Made by a program: the position numbers and the translations under genes
Shown here: positions 1 through 8,044 of the stretch, one piece after another
How positions within the stretch are numbered: position 1 is the stretch's first letter
Layout: each line of letters opens with the position of its first letter
Assembly: GCF_028826105.1 (NCBI RefSeq)
Contig: NZ_JAQGPL010000001.1
Span: 249,501-313,500, forward strand
Length of the DNA stretch: 64,000 nt
Direction: 5' to 3'
Source of the DNA: Paenibacillus humicola
GTDB lineage: Bacteria > Bacillota > Bacilli > Paenibacillales > Paenibacillaceae
Notes under the pieces: generated by a model
Database searches by the model: none
Told to the model about the DNA's origin: nothing
Seen by the model: the letters and a program-made list of their open reading frames with translations, nothing else

Positions 1-84
1 CATTGATTGTGACATAGCAGGCCGGTAGTTTTCAAGATGAGCCGAGAACTTATTTTGAGCGCTTGAATTCCAGCAAGCGGGACC

Positions 85-113
85 TTGATAATTCTAGTAT
101 GATCACCTATCAT
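85..113 (+). promoter_or_regulatory. Sigma-A promoter of the GH43 gene
   Basis: TTGATA (85-90) and TATCAT (108-113) are separated by exactly 17 bases, five of six matches to each consensus hexamer. The start codon lies 42 bases further on, so the transcript would have a short leader. No other promoter is visible in the first 154 bases, which hold no gene I can recognise. Confidence 0.7.
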
Positions 114-116
114 TTG

Positions 117-131
117 AGTAAAGCGGTTACA
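117..131 (+). promoter_or_regulatory. CcpA-like cre site over the GH43 transcription start
   Basis: AAGCGGTTACA (121-131) fits the right-hand eleven positions of the cre consensus (AARCGNWWWCA); the left part (WTGN) is degenerate. It starts four bases after the -10 box, so bound CcpA would cover the start point. This is a usual layout for glucose repression of hemicellulose genes; regulation is inferred. Confidence 0.5.
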
Positions 132-154
132 CTGCGGAAAAGGGGCTGTTTACG

Positions 155-1765
155 ATGTCCAGCATTATGAATCCGATTTTGCGCGGATTTAATCCCGACC
201 CGTCCATCCTTCGGGTGGGAGACGACTATTATATCGCAACCTCGACGTTCGAGTGGTTTCCCGGCGTGCAGATCCATCATTCGAGGGATCTGCGGAATTG
301 GCGGCTGCTCACCCATCCGTTAACGCGCACGAGCCAGCTGAATATGGTCGGCGATCCCGATTCCGGCGGCGTGTGGGCGCCGTGCTTAACCTATGCGGAC
401 GGCATGTTTTACTTGATTTACACCGACGTGAAAAGCCACCTGGGCCCGTTCAAGGACGCGCATAACTATCTGGTCACCGCCGATTCGATCGAAGGCCCGT
501 GGTCCGACCCGGTTTATTTGAACAGCAGCGGCTTCGACCCGTCCCTGTTCCACGACGACGACGGCCGCAAGTGGCTGCTCAATATGGTATGGGATCACCG
601 GAAAGGGAAAAATCATTTCGGCGGCATCCTGATGCAGGAATATTCCGTACCGGAACGGCGGCTGACGGGACCGGTCTATAATCTATTCCGCGGAACGCCG
701 CTCGGGCTGACCGAAGGTCCGCACCTGTATAAGCATAACGGCTTCTATTACCTGATGACCGCCGAGGGGGGCACCCGCGCCGGACACGCCGTCACCGTCG
801 CGCGCTCGCTATCGCTGTTCGGCCCTTACGAGGTCGACCCGGAGGGTCCGGTGCTGACGTCGGCCGGAAAGCCGGAGCTTGAGCTTCAGCGGGCCGGTCA
901 CGCCAGTCTGGTCGAAACGCAGGGAGGCGAGCTGTACATCGCCCATCTGTGCGGGCGGCCGCTGCGGCCGTCGATGAACTGCAACCTCGGCCGGGAAACG
1001 GCGCTGCAGCGCATGGAGTGGATGGCGGACGGCTGGCTCCGGCTGGCCGGCGGCGGCAACAGCCCGCATGCGGAGGTGCAGGCCCCCGACCTGCCGGAGC
1101 ATCCGTTTGCGCCGGAGCAGGAAACGGACCATTTCGACGGCGATACGCTTGGCATCCACCTGAATTCCCTGCGGGAGCCGGTCGGCGATGACTGGGCGAC
1201 GCTCAAGGAGCGCCCGGGCTATCTGCGGCTGAAGGGGAGGGAGTCGCTCTATTCGACGCAGCGGCAGAGCCTGATCGCCCGCAGGCAGCAGGCGTTCGCC
1301 GCCGAAGCGGAGACGGCCGTGGAATTTGAGCCGGAGACGTACCAGCAATTGGCCGGGCTCGTTTATTATTACAATACGAAAAATTATTATTACCTGTATA
1401 TCAGCCGCGACGAAGAACGGGGAAAATGCCTCGGCATCATGTCGAGCGACCGCGGCAAATACGACGAGCCGCTGGAAGCTCCGGTCTCGGTGGAAGGCTG
1501 GGAGCGCGTCTATCTGAAGGCGTCGCTGGATCATGAGCGGCTGCAGTTTCATTACTCTCCCGACGGCAAAAGCTGGACGGCCGTCGGTCCGGTGCTCGAC
1601 GCGAGCAAAATTTCCGACGAGCACGCCGAATCGGTGACGGCCGGCTTCCGCTTCGACCAGGGCTTCACCGGAGCCTTTATCGGGGTTTGCGCGCAGGACC
1701 TGAGCGGCCGCAGAACGCACGCGGATTTCGATTATTTTACGTATCGCGAGACGGACTCCCGATAG
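155..1765 (+). CDS. GH43 family beta-xylosidase
   Basis: A 536-residue cytoplasmic glycoside hydrolase (no signal peptide) that probably removes xylose or arabinose from imported xylo-oligosaccharides. The N-terminal part (about 1-310) is a GH43 five-bladed propeller. The three expected acids are visible: Asp15 in FNPDPSI (base), Asp128 in GFDPSLF (pKa modulator) and Glu187 in TEGPH (acid). A C-terminal beta-sandwich (about 330-530) fits the XynB-type subfamily and its usual length. AAAAGGGG lies about ten bases before the ATG; a second ATG four codons on is the other possible start. It ends 22 bases from the convergent desaturase gene. Xylosidase against arabinofuranosidase activity cannot be decided from sequence. 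Confidence 0.9.
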   Translation: MSSIMNPILRGFNPDPSILRVGDDYYIATSTFEWFPGVQIHHSRDLRNWRLLTHPLTRTSQLNMVGDPDSGGVWAPCLTYADGMFYLIYTDVKSHLGPFKDAHNYLVTADSIEGPWSDPVYLNSSGFDPSLFHDDDGRKWLLNMVWDHRKGKNHFGGILMQEYSVPERRLTGPVYNLFRGTPLGLTEGPHLYKHNGFYYLMTAEGGTRAGHAVTVARSLSLFGPYEVDPEGPVLTSAGKPELELQRAGHASLVETQGGELYIAHLCGRPLRPSMNCNLGRETALQRMEWMADGWLRLAGGGNSPHAEVQAPDLPEHPFAPEQETDHFDGDTLGIHLNSLREPVGDDWATLKERPGYLRLKGRESLYSTQRQSLIARRQQAFAAEAETAVEFEPETYQQLAGLVYYYNTKNYYYLYISRDEERGKCLGIMSSDRGKYDEPLEAPVSVEGWERVYLKASLDHERLQFHYSPDGKSWTAVGPVLDASKISDEHAESVTAGFRFDQGFTGAFIGVCAQDLSGRRTHADFDYFTYRETDSR

Positions 1766-1787
1766 GAAGCTTGCCGTAAATGCGGGG

Positions 1788-2804
1788 TCAGATACTCTCG
1801 TTTTTCATTTTGAATCGTTTAATGTAGCCGAAGCCCATCAGCTTCTTCCGGTTCTCATCCCAAATCCGGTAACGAATCGATCGAAAACTGGACCGCAAGG
1901 TGATGGGATACGCGCTTTGGAGCATCGTATTCTCCTCGTGAGCCCGTTCCAGATAGTAGTTCGGGACGCGGGGGCTGAGGTGATGAATATGATGATAGCC
2001 GACGTTCCCGGTAAACCAATGCAGAATGCGCGGAAGCTTGTAGAAGGAGCTCCCTGCAAGAGCTGCATCAACGTGGTCCCAGTCTTCGTTTTTTTCAAAA
2101 TACGTATGCTCGAATTGGTGCTGAACGTAGAACAGCCAGAAGCCGGCCAGCCCGGAGAACAGAAAGGCAGGTCCCTGAACCAATACGAACGCTTTCCAGC
2201 CGATTGCCCAGCATAACGTTCCGGCAAGGAAAAGAATGCCGGCGTTCACGGCATACGTATTCAGACGTTCTTTCATCCGGGCTTGGCTCCGATTGAACCG
2301 GTATTGAATCAAGAAGACGTACACCGGACCCAGTCCGAACAGAATGAGCGGGTTCCGGTACAGCCGGTAGCCCAGCCGTTTGATCGGCGGCAAAGCCAAA
2401 TATTCCTGAACGGTCAAGGTCCAAATGTCGCCTGTCCCCCTCCGGTCCAGGTTGCCGTTGGTGGCGTGATGGATGGAATGGCTGTGCCTCCACTGGTAGA
2501 ACGGACAACAGGTCAATATGCCCGAAACGGTGCCGATCACCTCGTTCGCGATCCGATTCGAGAACAAGGAGCCGTGGCAGCAGTCATGGAAAATAATAAA
2601 GATCCGGACCAAGAAGCCGCCGGATACGATGGACAATATAAGCGTAAGCCAGTAGGAAACGGAAAGACTCCAATAGGCGGCGAACCAGGAAAGAAAGAAG
2701 AAGGCAAAGGTGCTGGATATTTGCCAGACGCTCCGCTTGAGGCACGATTTCTCGTAAGGAGAGATCAATTTTCGCCAGCCTTTATTTTTTAAGCAATCGC
2801 TCAT
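1788..2804 (-). CDS. des: Membrane acyl-lipid desaturase (Des-like)
   Basis: A 338-residue integral-membrane fatty-acid desaturase that would insert a cis double bond into membrane lipid acyl chains. The di-iron histidine boxes are HDCCH (73-77), HSIHH (109-113) and HHIHH (271-275), with an extra QHQFEH at 228-233. Hydrophobic segments lie around 27-75 and 150-225. The start is the ATG ending at 2804, preceded by AAAGGAG. An upstream in-frame extension is open but has no ribosome site. No DesK/DesR two-component system is adjacent. The nearby cold-shock gene is a suggestive neighbour, but it lies on the other strand. Regiospecificity is unknown. Confidence 0.9.
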   Translation of the reverse strand: MSDCLKNKGWRKLISPYEKSCLKRSVWQISSTFAFFFLSWFAAYWSLSVSYWLTLILSIVSGGFLVRIFIIFHDCCHGSLFSNRIANEVIGTVSGILTCCPFYQWRHSHSIHHATNGNLDRRGTGDIWTLTVQEYLALPPIKRLGYRLYRNPLILFGLGPVYVFLIQYRFNRSQARMKERLNTYAVNAGILFLAGTLCWAIGWKAFVLVQGPAFLFSGLAGFWLFYVQHQFEHTYFEKNEDWDHVDAALAGSSFYKLPRILHWFTGNVGYHHIHHLSPRVPNYYLERAHEENTMLQSAYPITLRSSFRSIRYRIWDENRKKLMGFGYIKRFKMKNESI

Positions 2805-2960
2805 TAACAAGCTCCTTTGTATGACACCGATTGTACTCACGGAAAACGATTGCCGCTGTCTTTCATTGTAGCATACCCGAAGACGATATCTGAAAAAACA
2901 GAACGCCAATTGCTGGATGCAGGAAGCGGATGGATTAGGTGCGGAGGTATAAATATTTTA

Positions 2961-2986
2961 TTTAACGGCATAATAAAACCGTTAAA
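2961..2986 (+). promoter_or_regulatory. 8-bp inverted repeat in the csp leader
   Basis: TTTAACGG (2961-2968) and CCGTTAAA (2979-2986) are perfect inverted arms around a 10-base A/T-rich loop. The repeat ends seven bases before the GGAGG ribosome site. It could be a leader hairpin that melts or refolds with temperature, or a protein operator. The function is not shown by sequence alone. Confidence 0.5.
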
Positions 2987-3005
2987 CTATTTTGGAGGTT
3001 ATGCA

Positions 3006-3209
3006 GTGCAAACAGGTACAGTAAAATGGTTCAATAACGAAAAAGGCTTTGGGTTTATCGAGGTTGAAGGCGGCAATGACGTCTTCGTCCACTACAGCGC
3101 AATCGAGGGCGAAGGATTCAAATCGCTCGATGAAGGCCAGCGGGTGCAGTTTAACGTGGTGCAGGGCAATCGCGGACCGCAGGCCGAGAACGTCACCAAA
3201 ATCGATTGA
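3006..3209 (+). CDS. csp: Cold-shock protein (CspA/CspB family)
   Basis: A 67-residue single-domain nucleic-acid chaperone that melts RNA structure and prevents premature termination, mainly after cold shock. The family motifs RNP1 (KGFGFI, 13-18) and RNP2 (VFVHY, 26-30) are intact and the length is typical. The start is a GTG with GGAGG seven bases upstream; an ATG at 3001 is in another frame. The preceding inverted repeat and a strong downstream terminator make it a one-gene unit. Confidence 0.95.
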   Translation: MQTGTVKWFNNEKGFGFIEVEGGNDVFVHYSAIEGEGFKSLDEGQRVQFNVVQGNRGPQAENVTKID

Positions 3210-3213
3210 GGCG

Positions 3214-3247
3214 AAAAGCCGTTCCCGCTTGCGGGAGCGGCTTTTTT
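3214..3247 (+). terminator. Rho-independent terminator after csp
   Basis: AAGCCGTTCCCGC and GCGGGAGCGGCTT pair over 13 positions with one T-G wobble and a two-base loop, followed by a run of T. Confidence 0.9.
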
Positions 3248-3370
3248 GCTGTCCGGAGCCGCCGCTTCGGACAATTTCACCGCGGCCTCTTTTCTATTAA
3301 AGGCGGTTAGGGTACATTTTAATAGAGTCGTAACGAACTCTAGGTCCGACAGGAATGGGAGGGATTCGTG

Positions 3371-3889
3371 ATGCGGCAAACGGAGGCGAAAATCTGGAGA
3401 TTCCAGGATGACGGGACAATTCCGAACAGCGGGCTGCCCGTCGTGCTTTACCCTGGCGCTTTGACGGAGGAAGCGGAGTCGATCGAGCGCATCTTTAACC
3501 TGAATAACTGGCGGAACAGCTGGACGAACGGCATTTATTCCTTTCATCATTACCACAGCGATGCGCATGAGGTACTTGGCATCGTACGCGGATATGCCGT
3601 CGTTCAACTCGGCGGGGAGCGGGGCGAGACGGTGAAGCTGCAAAAGGGCGACGTCGTCATCCTGCCCGCGGGGACGGGGCATAAAAGGCTGTCCGCGAGC
3701 GGCGATTTGCTCGTGGCCGGCGCCTATCCGGACGGCATGAGCTGCAATCTGCGCAAGGGAGCGGAAGGCGAGCGGCCGCGCGCGCTGGAGGAAATCCGGG
3801 CGGTTCCGCTGCCTTCGACCGATCCGGTTTACGGACGGAACGGGCCGCTGATGCGGCTCTGGACAACACAGGAACTAGCAAGCTTTTAA
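3371..3889 (+). CDS. Cupin-fold protein
   Basis: A protein of about 172 residues with one cupin barrel. The metal-binding motif is visible as FHHYHSDAHEVLGIVRG followed by GDVVILPAGTGHK. It resembles small cupin proteins placed beside sugar or inositol oxidoreductases; the enzymatic role is unknown. The ATG at 3371 follows GGGAGGG at about 3357, and a GTG one codon earlier is equally possible. The next gene follows after 16 bases, so the two are probably co-transcribed. In the 158 bases before the gene I see only a short imperfect inverted repeat (AGAGTCG / CGAACTCT, 3324-3341). Confidence 0.75.
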   Translation: MRQTEAKIWRFQDDGTIPNSGLPVVLYPGALTEEAESIERIFNLNNWRNSWTNGIYSFHHYHSDAHEVLGIVRGYAVVQLGGERGETVKLQKGDVVILPAGTGHKRLSASGDLLVAGAYPDGMSCNLRKGAEGERPRALEEIRAVPLPSTDPVYGRNGPLMRLWTTQELASF

Positions 3890-3905
3890 AATATGGGGCG
3901 GAGGG

Positions 3906-4901
3906 ATGGAGATCATGGCGGAACAGGAACAACGCATCATTCGCTGGGGCATATTGGGGCTCGGCGGCATATCGAACAGCTTTACGGGCGAGCTTGTAAA
4001 CGCTCCCGGCGCCAAGGTGTGCGCCGCGGCGGCGCGGTCCAAGGAAAAAGCGGAGGCGTTTGCGGCCAAATTCGGCATTCCGCGGGCTTACGGCAGCTAC
4101 GAGGAGCTGGCGCAGGATCCGGAAATCGATATCGTCTACGTCGGCACCGTTCATCCGACTCATAAAGACAGCGTGCTGGCCTGCCTGCGCGGCGGCAAAG
4201 CCGTGCTGTGCGAAAAGCCGTTTACGATGAATGCGGACGAAGCGCGGGAAATCGCGGACGAGGCCAAAGCGCGCGGCCTGTTCGTGATGGAGGCGATGTG
4301 GACCCGGTTTCTGCCGGCGATCGTCAAGGTCAGGGAATGGCTGGCGGAAGGGCGGATCGGCGAGGTCAAGCTGCTCAAAGCCGAGTTCGGCTTCGATGCC
4401 GGCTGGAATCCGGAAGGCCGCCTGCTGAACAAGGAGCTCGGCGGCGGCACGCTGCTCGATGCCGGCATTTATCCGGTTTCGTTCGCTTCGATGGTGTTCG
4501 GGGCGCAGCCGGTGTGGATCGTCAGCTCCGCCCATATCGGGGAAACCGGCGTGGACGAGCAGTATTCGGTCATTTTCGACTACGAAGGCGGCGGGAGGGC
4601 CGCGCTGCATGGCGCCGTCCGGCTGCAGATGGTCAACGACGCCTGGTTGTACGGCACGAAGGGCAAAATTCATGTGCCCGACTTTTTGGCGGCGAAGACG
4701 GCGACGCTTCACGTGCACAACGAGGAACCCGTCACGTTCCGGGATGACCGGACGTTCCGTGGGCAAAATTTCCAGGCGCTCGAAGCGATGGAATGCCTGC
4801 GCACGGGGGCGGCGGAGAGCCCGGTCATGCCGATCGGCGAGACGGTCGCGATTATGGGCACGCTGGACGCGATCCGAGCCCAGTGGAACCTGACGTATTG
4901 A
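3906..4901 (+). CDS. Gfo/Idh/MocA family oxidoreductase
   Basis: A 331-residue NAD(P)-dependent dehydrogenase of the glucose-fructose oxidoreductase / inositol dehydrogenase family. The Rossmann start (GILGLGGISNSF, about 13-24) and the EKPFT motif (catalytic lysine near residue 101) are present, with the C-terminal alpha/beta substrate domain following. It is closest in look to the dihydrodiol-dehydrogenase-like branch, whose substrates are often unknown sugars. A second ATG four codons on is a possible start. It probably forms a two-gene unit with the upstream cupin. Confidence 0.85.
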   Translation: MEIMAEQEQRIIRWGILGLGGISNSFTGELVNAPGAKVCAAAARSKEKAEAFAAKFGIPRAYGSYEELAQDPEIDIVYVGTVHPTHKDSVLACLRGGKAVLCEKPFTMNADEAREIADEAKARGLFVMEAMWTRFLPAIVKVREWLAEGRIGEVKLLKAEFGFDAGWNPEGRLLNKELGGGTLLDAGIYPVSFASMVFGAQPVWIVSSAHIGETGVDEQYSVIFDYEGGGRAALHGAVRLQMVNDAWLYGTKGKIHVPDFLAAKTATLHVHNEEPVTFRDDRTFRGQNFQALEAMECLRTGAAESPVMPIGETVAIMGTLDAIRAQWNLTY

Positions 4902-4932
4902 ACGACATCGGTGCCGGGGCGCTGAAATAACG

Positions 4933-4973
4933 AAAACCCGCCGTCAGACTTCACCGTCTGACCGGCGGGTTTC
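4933..4973. terminator. Bidirectional terminator between convergent genes
   Basis: AAACCCGCCG-TCAGAC and GTCTGA-CCGGCGGGTTT form a long stem with a single bulged base and a six-base loop, with A-rich sequence on one side and T-rich on the other. It can serve both the oxidoreductase (plus) and the alcohol dehydrogenase (minus). Confidence 0.85.
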
Positions 4974-4998
4974 GTTTATTTTGCGGCGGGCTTCTTGA

Positions 4999-6051
4999 TC
5001 AGTCGCGGTTCAGCTGCGCGGTGTCGATTACGAATCGGTAGCGGACATCCGATTGCTTGACGCGCTTCCAGGCATGCTGGACCTCTTCCGGATCGGCCCC
5101 GATAACTTCGATCAACGGGGCAATTCCGTGCTCGGCGCAGAAATCGAGCATCTCCTGCGTTTCCCGGATTCCGCCCACGAGCGATCCGGCGAGGCTGCGC
5201 CGGGCCATAATGAGCGAGAACGCGCTGTAGGTATCGGGTTTGGCAGGGGCGCCCACGTTCACGATCGTTCCGTCTATGCGCAGCAGCGACAGGTAAGCGT
5301 CCATATCAAGGTTGGCCGATACCGTATTTAGGATGAGGTCGAACGAGCCGGCCAATTTGGTGAATGTCTCCGGGTCGCGGGTGGCATAGTAATGGTCGGC
5401 GCCCAGCTTAAACGCTTCCTCCTGTTTGCTTAAGGAGGTGCTGAGCACGGTTACTTCCGCGCCCAGCGCATGCGCGAACTGCACCCCGAGGTGCCCGAGT
5501 CCGCCCATGCCGACGACGGCGACCTTCTTGCCCGGACCGGCGTGCCAATGTCTAAGCGGCGAGTAGGTCGTAATGCCGGCGCACAGCAGCGGCGCGGCGA
5601 CGTCCAGGTTGAGCTTGTCCGGTACGCGGACGACGAAACGCTCGGTGACGACGATGTTCTGGCTGTATCCGCCGTACGTGGGGTTCCCGTCATAGTCCAT
5701 CGCGTTGTAGGTCGAGACGACGCCTTTTTTGCAATACTGCTCCTCGCCGGCCAGGCAGTACTCGCATTCGCCGCAGGAATCGACGAAGCAGCCGACGCCG
5801 ACCCGGTCGCCGGCGGAAAATGTCGTGACGCCGGGGCCGACCGCGGCGACGAGTCCGACGATTTCGTGTCCGGGAACCATCGGAAAAATGCCGTCGCCCC
5901 AGTCCCCTTCGCCCTGGTGAATGTCGGAGTGGCAAATCCCCGAATATTTGATATCGATCAGGACATCATGCTCGCGAAGCTCGCGGCGCTCGATGACGGT
6001 GCGCTCGATGACGGCGCCGGCGCTTGGGATCTGTAAAGATTTCGCTTTCAT
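4999..6051 (-). CDS. Zinc-dependent alcohol dehydrogenase (cinnamyl-alcohol dehydrogenase type)
   Basis: A 350-residue NAD(P)-dependent alcohol or aldehyde reductase of the medium-chain superfamily. Catalytic zinc ligands are in GICHSD and GHE, structural zinc cysteines in [15 protein letters not shown], and the dinucleotide motif is [10 protein letters not shown]. The pattern fits the YahK / cinnamyl-alcohol-dehydrogenase-like branch, usually NADPH-linked aldehyde reductases with broad range. AAGGAG precedes the ATG. It is transcribed alone, divergent from the fluoride operon. Confidence 0.9.
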   Translation of the reverse strand: MKAKSLQIPSAGAVIERTVIERRELREHDVLIDIKYSGICHSDIHQGEGDWGDGIFPMVPGHEIVGLVAAVGPGVTTFSAGDRVGVGCFVDSCGECEYCLAGEEQYCKKGVVSTYNAMDYDGNPTYGGYSQNIVVTERFVVRVPDKLNLDVAAPLLCAGITTYSPLRHWHAGPGKKVAVVGMGGLGHLGVQFAHALGAEVTVLSTSLSKQEEAFKLGADHYYATRDPETFTKLAGSFDLILNTVSANLDMDAYLSLLRIDGTIVNVGAPAKPDTYSAFSLIMARRSLAGSLVGGIRETQEMLDFCAEHGIAPLIEVIGADPEEVQHAWKRVKQSDVRYRFVIDTAQLNRD

Positions 6052-6170
6052 TACGGCTTCATCTCCTTATTTTTAGCGATCGGGGAAAGCAGTCTGGATG
6101 CCTTATGATCAGTATATCAAGTCCGTTCATCGCGGACGATAGACTTATTCGTATAGAATGTAAACAATTG

Positions 6171-6200
6171 TTGACGCGATTTCGGTTTTTGGACTAAAAT
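6171..6200 (+). promoter_or_regulatory. Promoter of the fluoride riboswitch operon
   Basis: TTGACG (6171-6176) and TAAAAT (6195-6200) with an 18-base spacer. The predicted start of RNA falls a few bases before the riboswitch aptamer, as expected for a riboswitch at the very 5' end. Confidence 0.7.
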
Positions 6201-6210
6201 GAATCTGAAC

Positions 6211-6260
6211 TGAATCGGCGATGGAGTTCGCCATAACCGCCTTGCGCTGATGACTCCTAC
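6211..6260 (+). promoter_or_regulatory. Fluoride riboswitch (crcB motif)
   Basis: The conserved crcB-motif blocks are all present in order: GGCGATGG (6217-6224), CGCCATAACCGCC (6229-6241) and GCTGATGACTCCTAC (6246-6260). Known members bind one fluoride ion with magnesium. Position directly upstream of two fluoride-channel genes fits fully. The conserved 3' end doubles as the 5' arm of the terminator, so ligand binding would hold the terminator open. Confidence 0.97.
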
Positions 6261-6291
6261 CAGTTTTTTTGTGCTGGTAGGAGTTTTTTTT
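6253..6291 (+). terminator. Riboswitch-controlled terminator
   Basis: ACTCCTACCAG (6253-6263) and CTGGTAGGAGT (6274-6284) are perfect 11-base arms followed by eight T. The left arm overlaps the aptamer's conserved GACTCCTAC, so this is the expression platform: without fluoride the hairpin forms and stops transcription. Confidence 0.95.
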
Positions 6292-6333
6292 GTGCCGGCG
6301 GGCGTTTATTTTTTGGAGGAAAGGACGTTGACG

Positions 6334-6720
6334 ATGAATGTGGCTGCGCTTGCGGCCGGCGGCTTTATCGGAACCGTGCTGCGGTATGCGCTCGGCGAAG
6401 CGATTCCCTCGGCTTCGAACGGTTTCCCGCTTGGCACGCTGATCATTAATTTATTGGGCTGTCTGTTTCTGGGGTGGTTGTTCACCGTAACGGCGGAGCG
6501 GTGGCGGCTCCGTCCGGAAATCCGGCTCGGACTCGGAACCGGCATGACGGGAGCTTTCACCACGTTCTCCACATTCTCGGTCCAGACGGCCGGCCTGCTG
6601 CAGCAGGGAGAATGGGCTGCCGCCGTGTTATACGTGCTGGCCAGCATCGCCGGCGGGCTGCTGCTGACGTACGCCGGCATCCGGCTTGCCCGGCCGCGAA
6701 GGAAGGAGGGAACGGCATGA
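6334..6720 (+). CDS. crcB: Fluoride channel FluC/CrcB, subunit 1
   Basis: A 128-residue membrane protein with four hydrophobic helices that exports fluoride from the cytoplasm. The family signatures are GTVLRYALG near the N-terminus, INLLGCLFLGW and the phenylalanine-bearing GAFTTFSTF. The ATG at 6334 has AAAGGA eight bases upstream; an in-frame TTG six bases earlier is also possible. Its stop overlaps the next gene's start (ATGA). Paired crcB genes usually make a heterodimer of opposite topologies, unlike single-gene dual-topology versions. Confidence 0.93.
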   Translation: MNVAALAAGGFIGTVLRYALGEAIPSASNGFPLGTLIINLLGCLFLGWLFTVTAERWRLRPEIRLGLGTGMTGAFTTFSTFSVQTAGLLQQGEWAAAVLYVLASIAGGLLLTYAGIRLARPRRKEGTA

Positions 6721-7088
6721 TCTGGCTTATCGGTCTCGGCGGTATCGCGGGAACGTTTTCCCGTTTTTACCTCGGCAGATGGCTCGCTTCCGGAGGGAAA
6801 GCCGCCGGATTTCCGTGGGGCACCTGGGTGATTAACATCACCGGTTCTTTTATTCTGGGGGCGCTGTTCTCGCTGCATGCGCAGCATGAGATATCCGATA
6901 CGCTGTGGCTGGTCGCCGGAACGGGATTTTGCGGAGCCTATACGACCTTCTCCACCTTCGGCTTCGAAACGTGCCTGCTGGCGCTAAATGGGGAAAAGGG
7001 AAAAGCCGGGGTTTACGCCGCGTCTTCCGTCCTGCTCGGGCTGCTGTTCGCCTATCTGGGCATGGAGCTCTTCTCGTCGTTCGCTTAA
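6717..7088 (+). CDS. crcB: Fluoride channel FluC/CrcB, subunit 2
   Basis: A 123-residue four-helix membrane protein and the partner of the preceding gene, whose stop codon it overlaps by four bases. It carries GTFSRFYLGRW, INITGSFILG and GAYTTFSTF, so both subunits keep the TFSTF motif that lines the pore. Expression is set by the upstream fluoride riboswitch. A clear terminator follows, closing a two-gene operon. Confidence 0.93.
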   Translation: MIWLIGLGGIAGTFSRFYLGRWLASGGKAAGFPWGTWVINITGSFILGALFSLHAQHEISDTLWLVAGTGFCGAYTTFSTFGFETCLLALNGEKGKAGVYAASSVLLGLLFAYLGMELFSSFA

Positions 7089-7118
7089 GCGGCGGCGGCA
7101 CGAACGCCGGAAACGTTA

Positions 7119-7160
7119 GAGGCCTTCCAAATCCGCTGGGATTGGAAGGCCTCTTGCCGT
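7119..7160. terminator. Terminator between crcB and the XRE regulator
   Basis: GAGGCCTTCCAAATCC and GGATTGGAAGGCCTC pair over 15 positions with one bulge and a GCTG loop; a T-rich tract follows. It lies between convergent genes and may act in both directions. Confidence 0.8.
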
Positions 7161-7178
7161 TTTCGCCGGCAGCGCGCA

Positions 7179-7748
7179 TTACGTCGGCTCGTCGCCGGAT
7201 TTGAACTGATGCTCGGTGAAGACGGCCAAATATTTCACTTCTTCCGACAGCGGGACGACCATGTGCTCCTGCAGGGAGTTGAAATACAGGCTGTCGCCCG
7301 CGTTCATCTCATATTCGGTATTGCCTACCTTGTAGCGCATCGTGCCGGAGATGACATAAATGAATTCCTCGCCCGCGTGAGAGAAGGTATGCGCGTTGAT
7401 TTCGCCGCGGCGGGCCACGAAAATGTAAGGCTGCATGATTTTATTGTGACGGGTCGAAGCGAAGGCGAAGAACGAGTAGCCTTTGTTCGTCTTGATCCAT
7501 TTTGAAATATCCTCGTACTGCCCCGCCGAAACCATCACAGTATCGTTGCTGGACTGCTCCTCCAGGAGATCCGAGACCTTCACGCCGAGCGCTTCCGCGA
7601 TTTTCATGAGCGTGGAGACCGCGGGCATCGCGCCGCCGCTTTCGATTTTGGACAGCATGCTTTTCGTGAACCCGCACATTTTCGCGATTTCTTCCTGGGT
7701 TCGCTTCTGTTCCTTGCGGATCAGCCGGATTCGTTTCCCTAATTCCAT
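7179..7748 (-). CDS. XRE-family regulator with cupin sensor domain
   Basis: A 189-residue transcription factor. Residues 1-60 are a lambda-repressor-like helix-turn-helix (RTQEEIAKMCGFTKSMLSKIESG), and the C-terminal half (about 110-180) is a cupin barrel (GEEFIYVISG ... AGDSLYFNSLQEHMV) that senses a small molecule in relatives such as PuuR. It is divergent from the Tm-1-like operon, and three copies of a palindrome lie in the gap. Autoregulation and control of the neighbouring operon are therefore likely. The effector is unknown. Confidence 0.9.
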   Translation of the reverse strand: MELGKRIRLIRKEQKRTQEEIAKMCGFTKSMLSKIESGGAMPAVSTLMKIAEALGVKVSDLLEEQSSNDTVMVSAGQYEDISKWIKTNKGYSFFAFASTRHNKIMQPYIFVARRGEINAHTFSHAGEEFIYVISGTMRYKVGNTEYEMNAGDSLYFNSLQEHMVVPLSEEVKYLAVFTEHQFKSGDEPT

Positions 7749-7796
7749 GGTTTCCCTCTTTCTCTCAACAGGCGATGATTATAAGTATAATATAAA

Positions 7797-7809
7797 TCAA
7801 CCTGGTTGA
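7797..7809. promoter_or_regulatory. Operator candidate 1 of the XRE-cupin regulator
   Basis: TCAACCTGGTTGA is a perfect 13-base palindrome 48 bases upstream of the regulator's start codon, beside a TATAAT-like element on the minus strand. It shares TCAAC-N3-GTTGA with the next site, which points to autoregulation. Confidence 0.65.
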
Positions 7810-7941
7810 GTTAGCAAGGAAATGGCCGAATTTACTGGCATATTTCCTAAATATACATGTTTATAAGCAAGAAGTCCAGCATTAAAATAGTAGAAGAAAG
7901 CGGTTGCACAATAGATGCGGATGGTGTAAGATGATCTTGAT

Positions 7942-7954
7942 TCAACTAGGTTGA
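7942..7954. promoter_or_regulatory. Operator candidate 2 of the XRE-cupin regulator
   Basis: TCAACTAGGTTGA has the same arms as site 1 and extends to TTCAAC-TAG-GTTGAA (7941-7955). It lies about 90 bases upstream of the Tm-1-like gene, in the probable promoter region of that operon. A weak cre-like stretch (AAGCGGTTGCA, 7898-7908) lies upstream. Confidence 0.65.
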
Positions 7955-7981
7955 ATTTAATTAAGTCTAATCAACTCATAA

Positions 7982-7994
7982 TATACCTGGTTGA
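7982..7994. promoter_or_regulatory. Operator candidate 3 of the XRE-cupin regulator
   Basis: TATACCTGGTTGA matches site 1 in 11 of 13 positions. Its centre is 40 bases from that of site 2, close to four helical turns, which would suit cooperative binding. Confidence 0.5.
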
Positions 7995-8044
7995 TTCAAG
8001 GGCGTCCGAAAGGATGGATACGAAACGGGAAAAGGAGGGGTTAT

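Noticed and set aside
3324..3341. Operator upstream of the cupin gene
   Set aside because: AGAGTCG/CGAACTCT is imperfect and single-copy. Mentioned with the cupin gene but too weak to list as a site.
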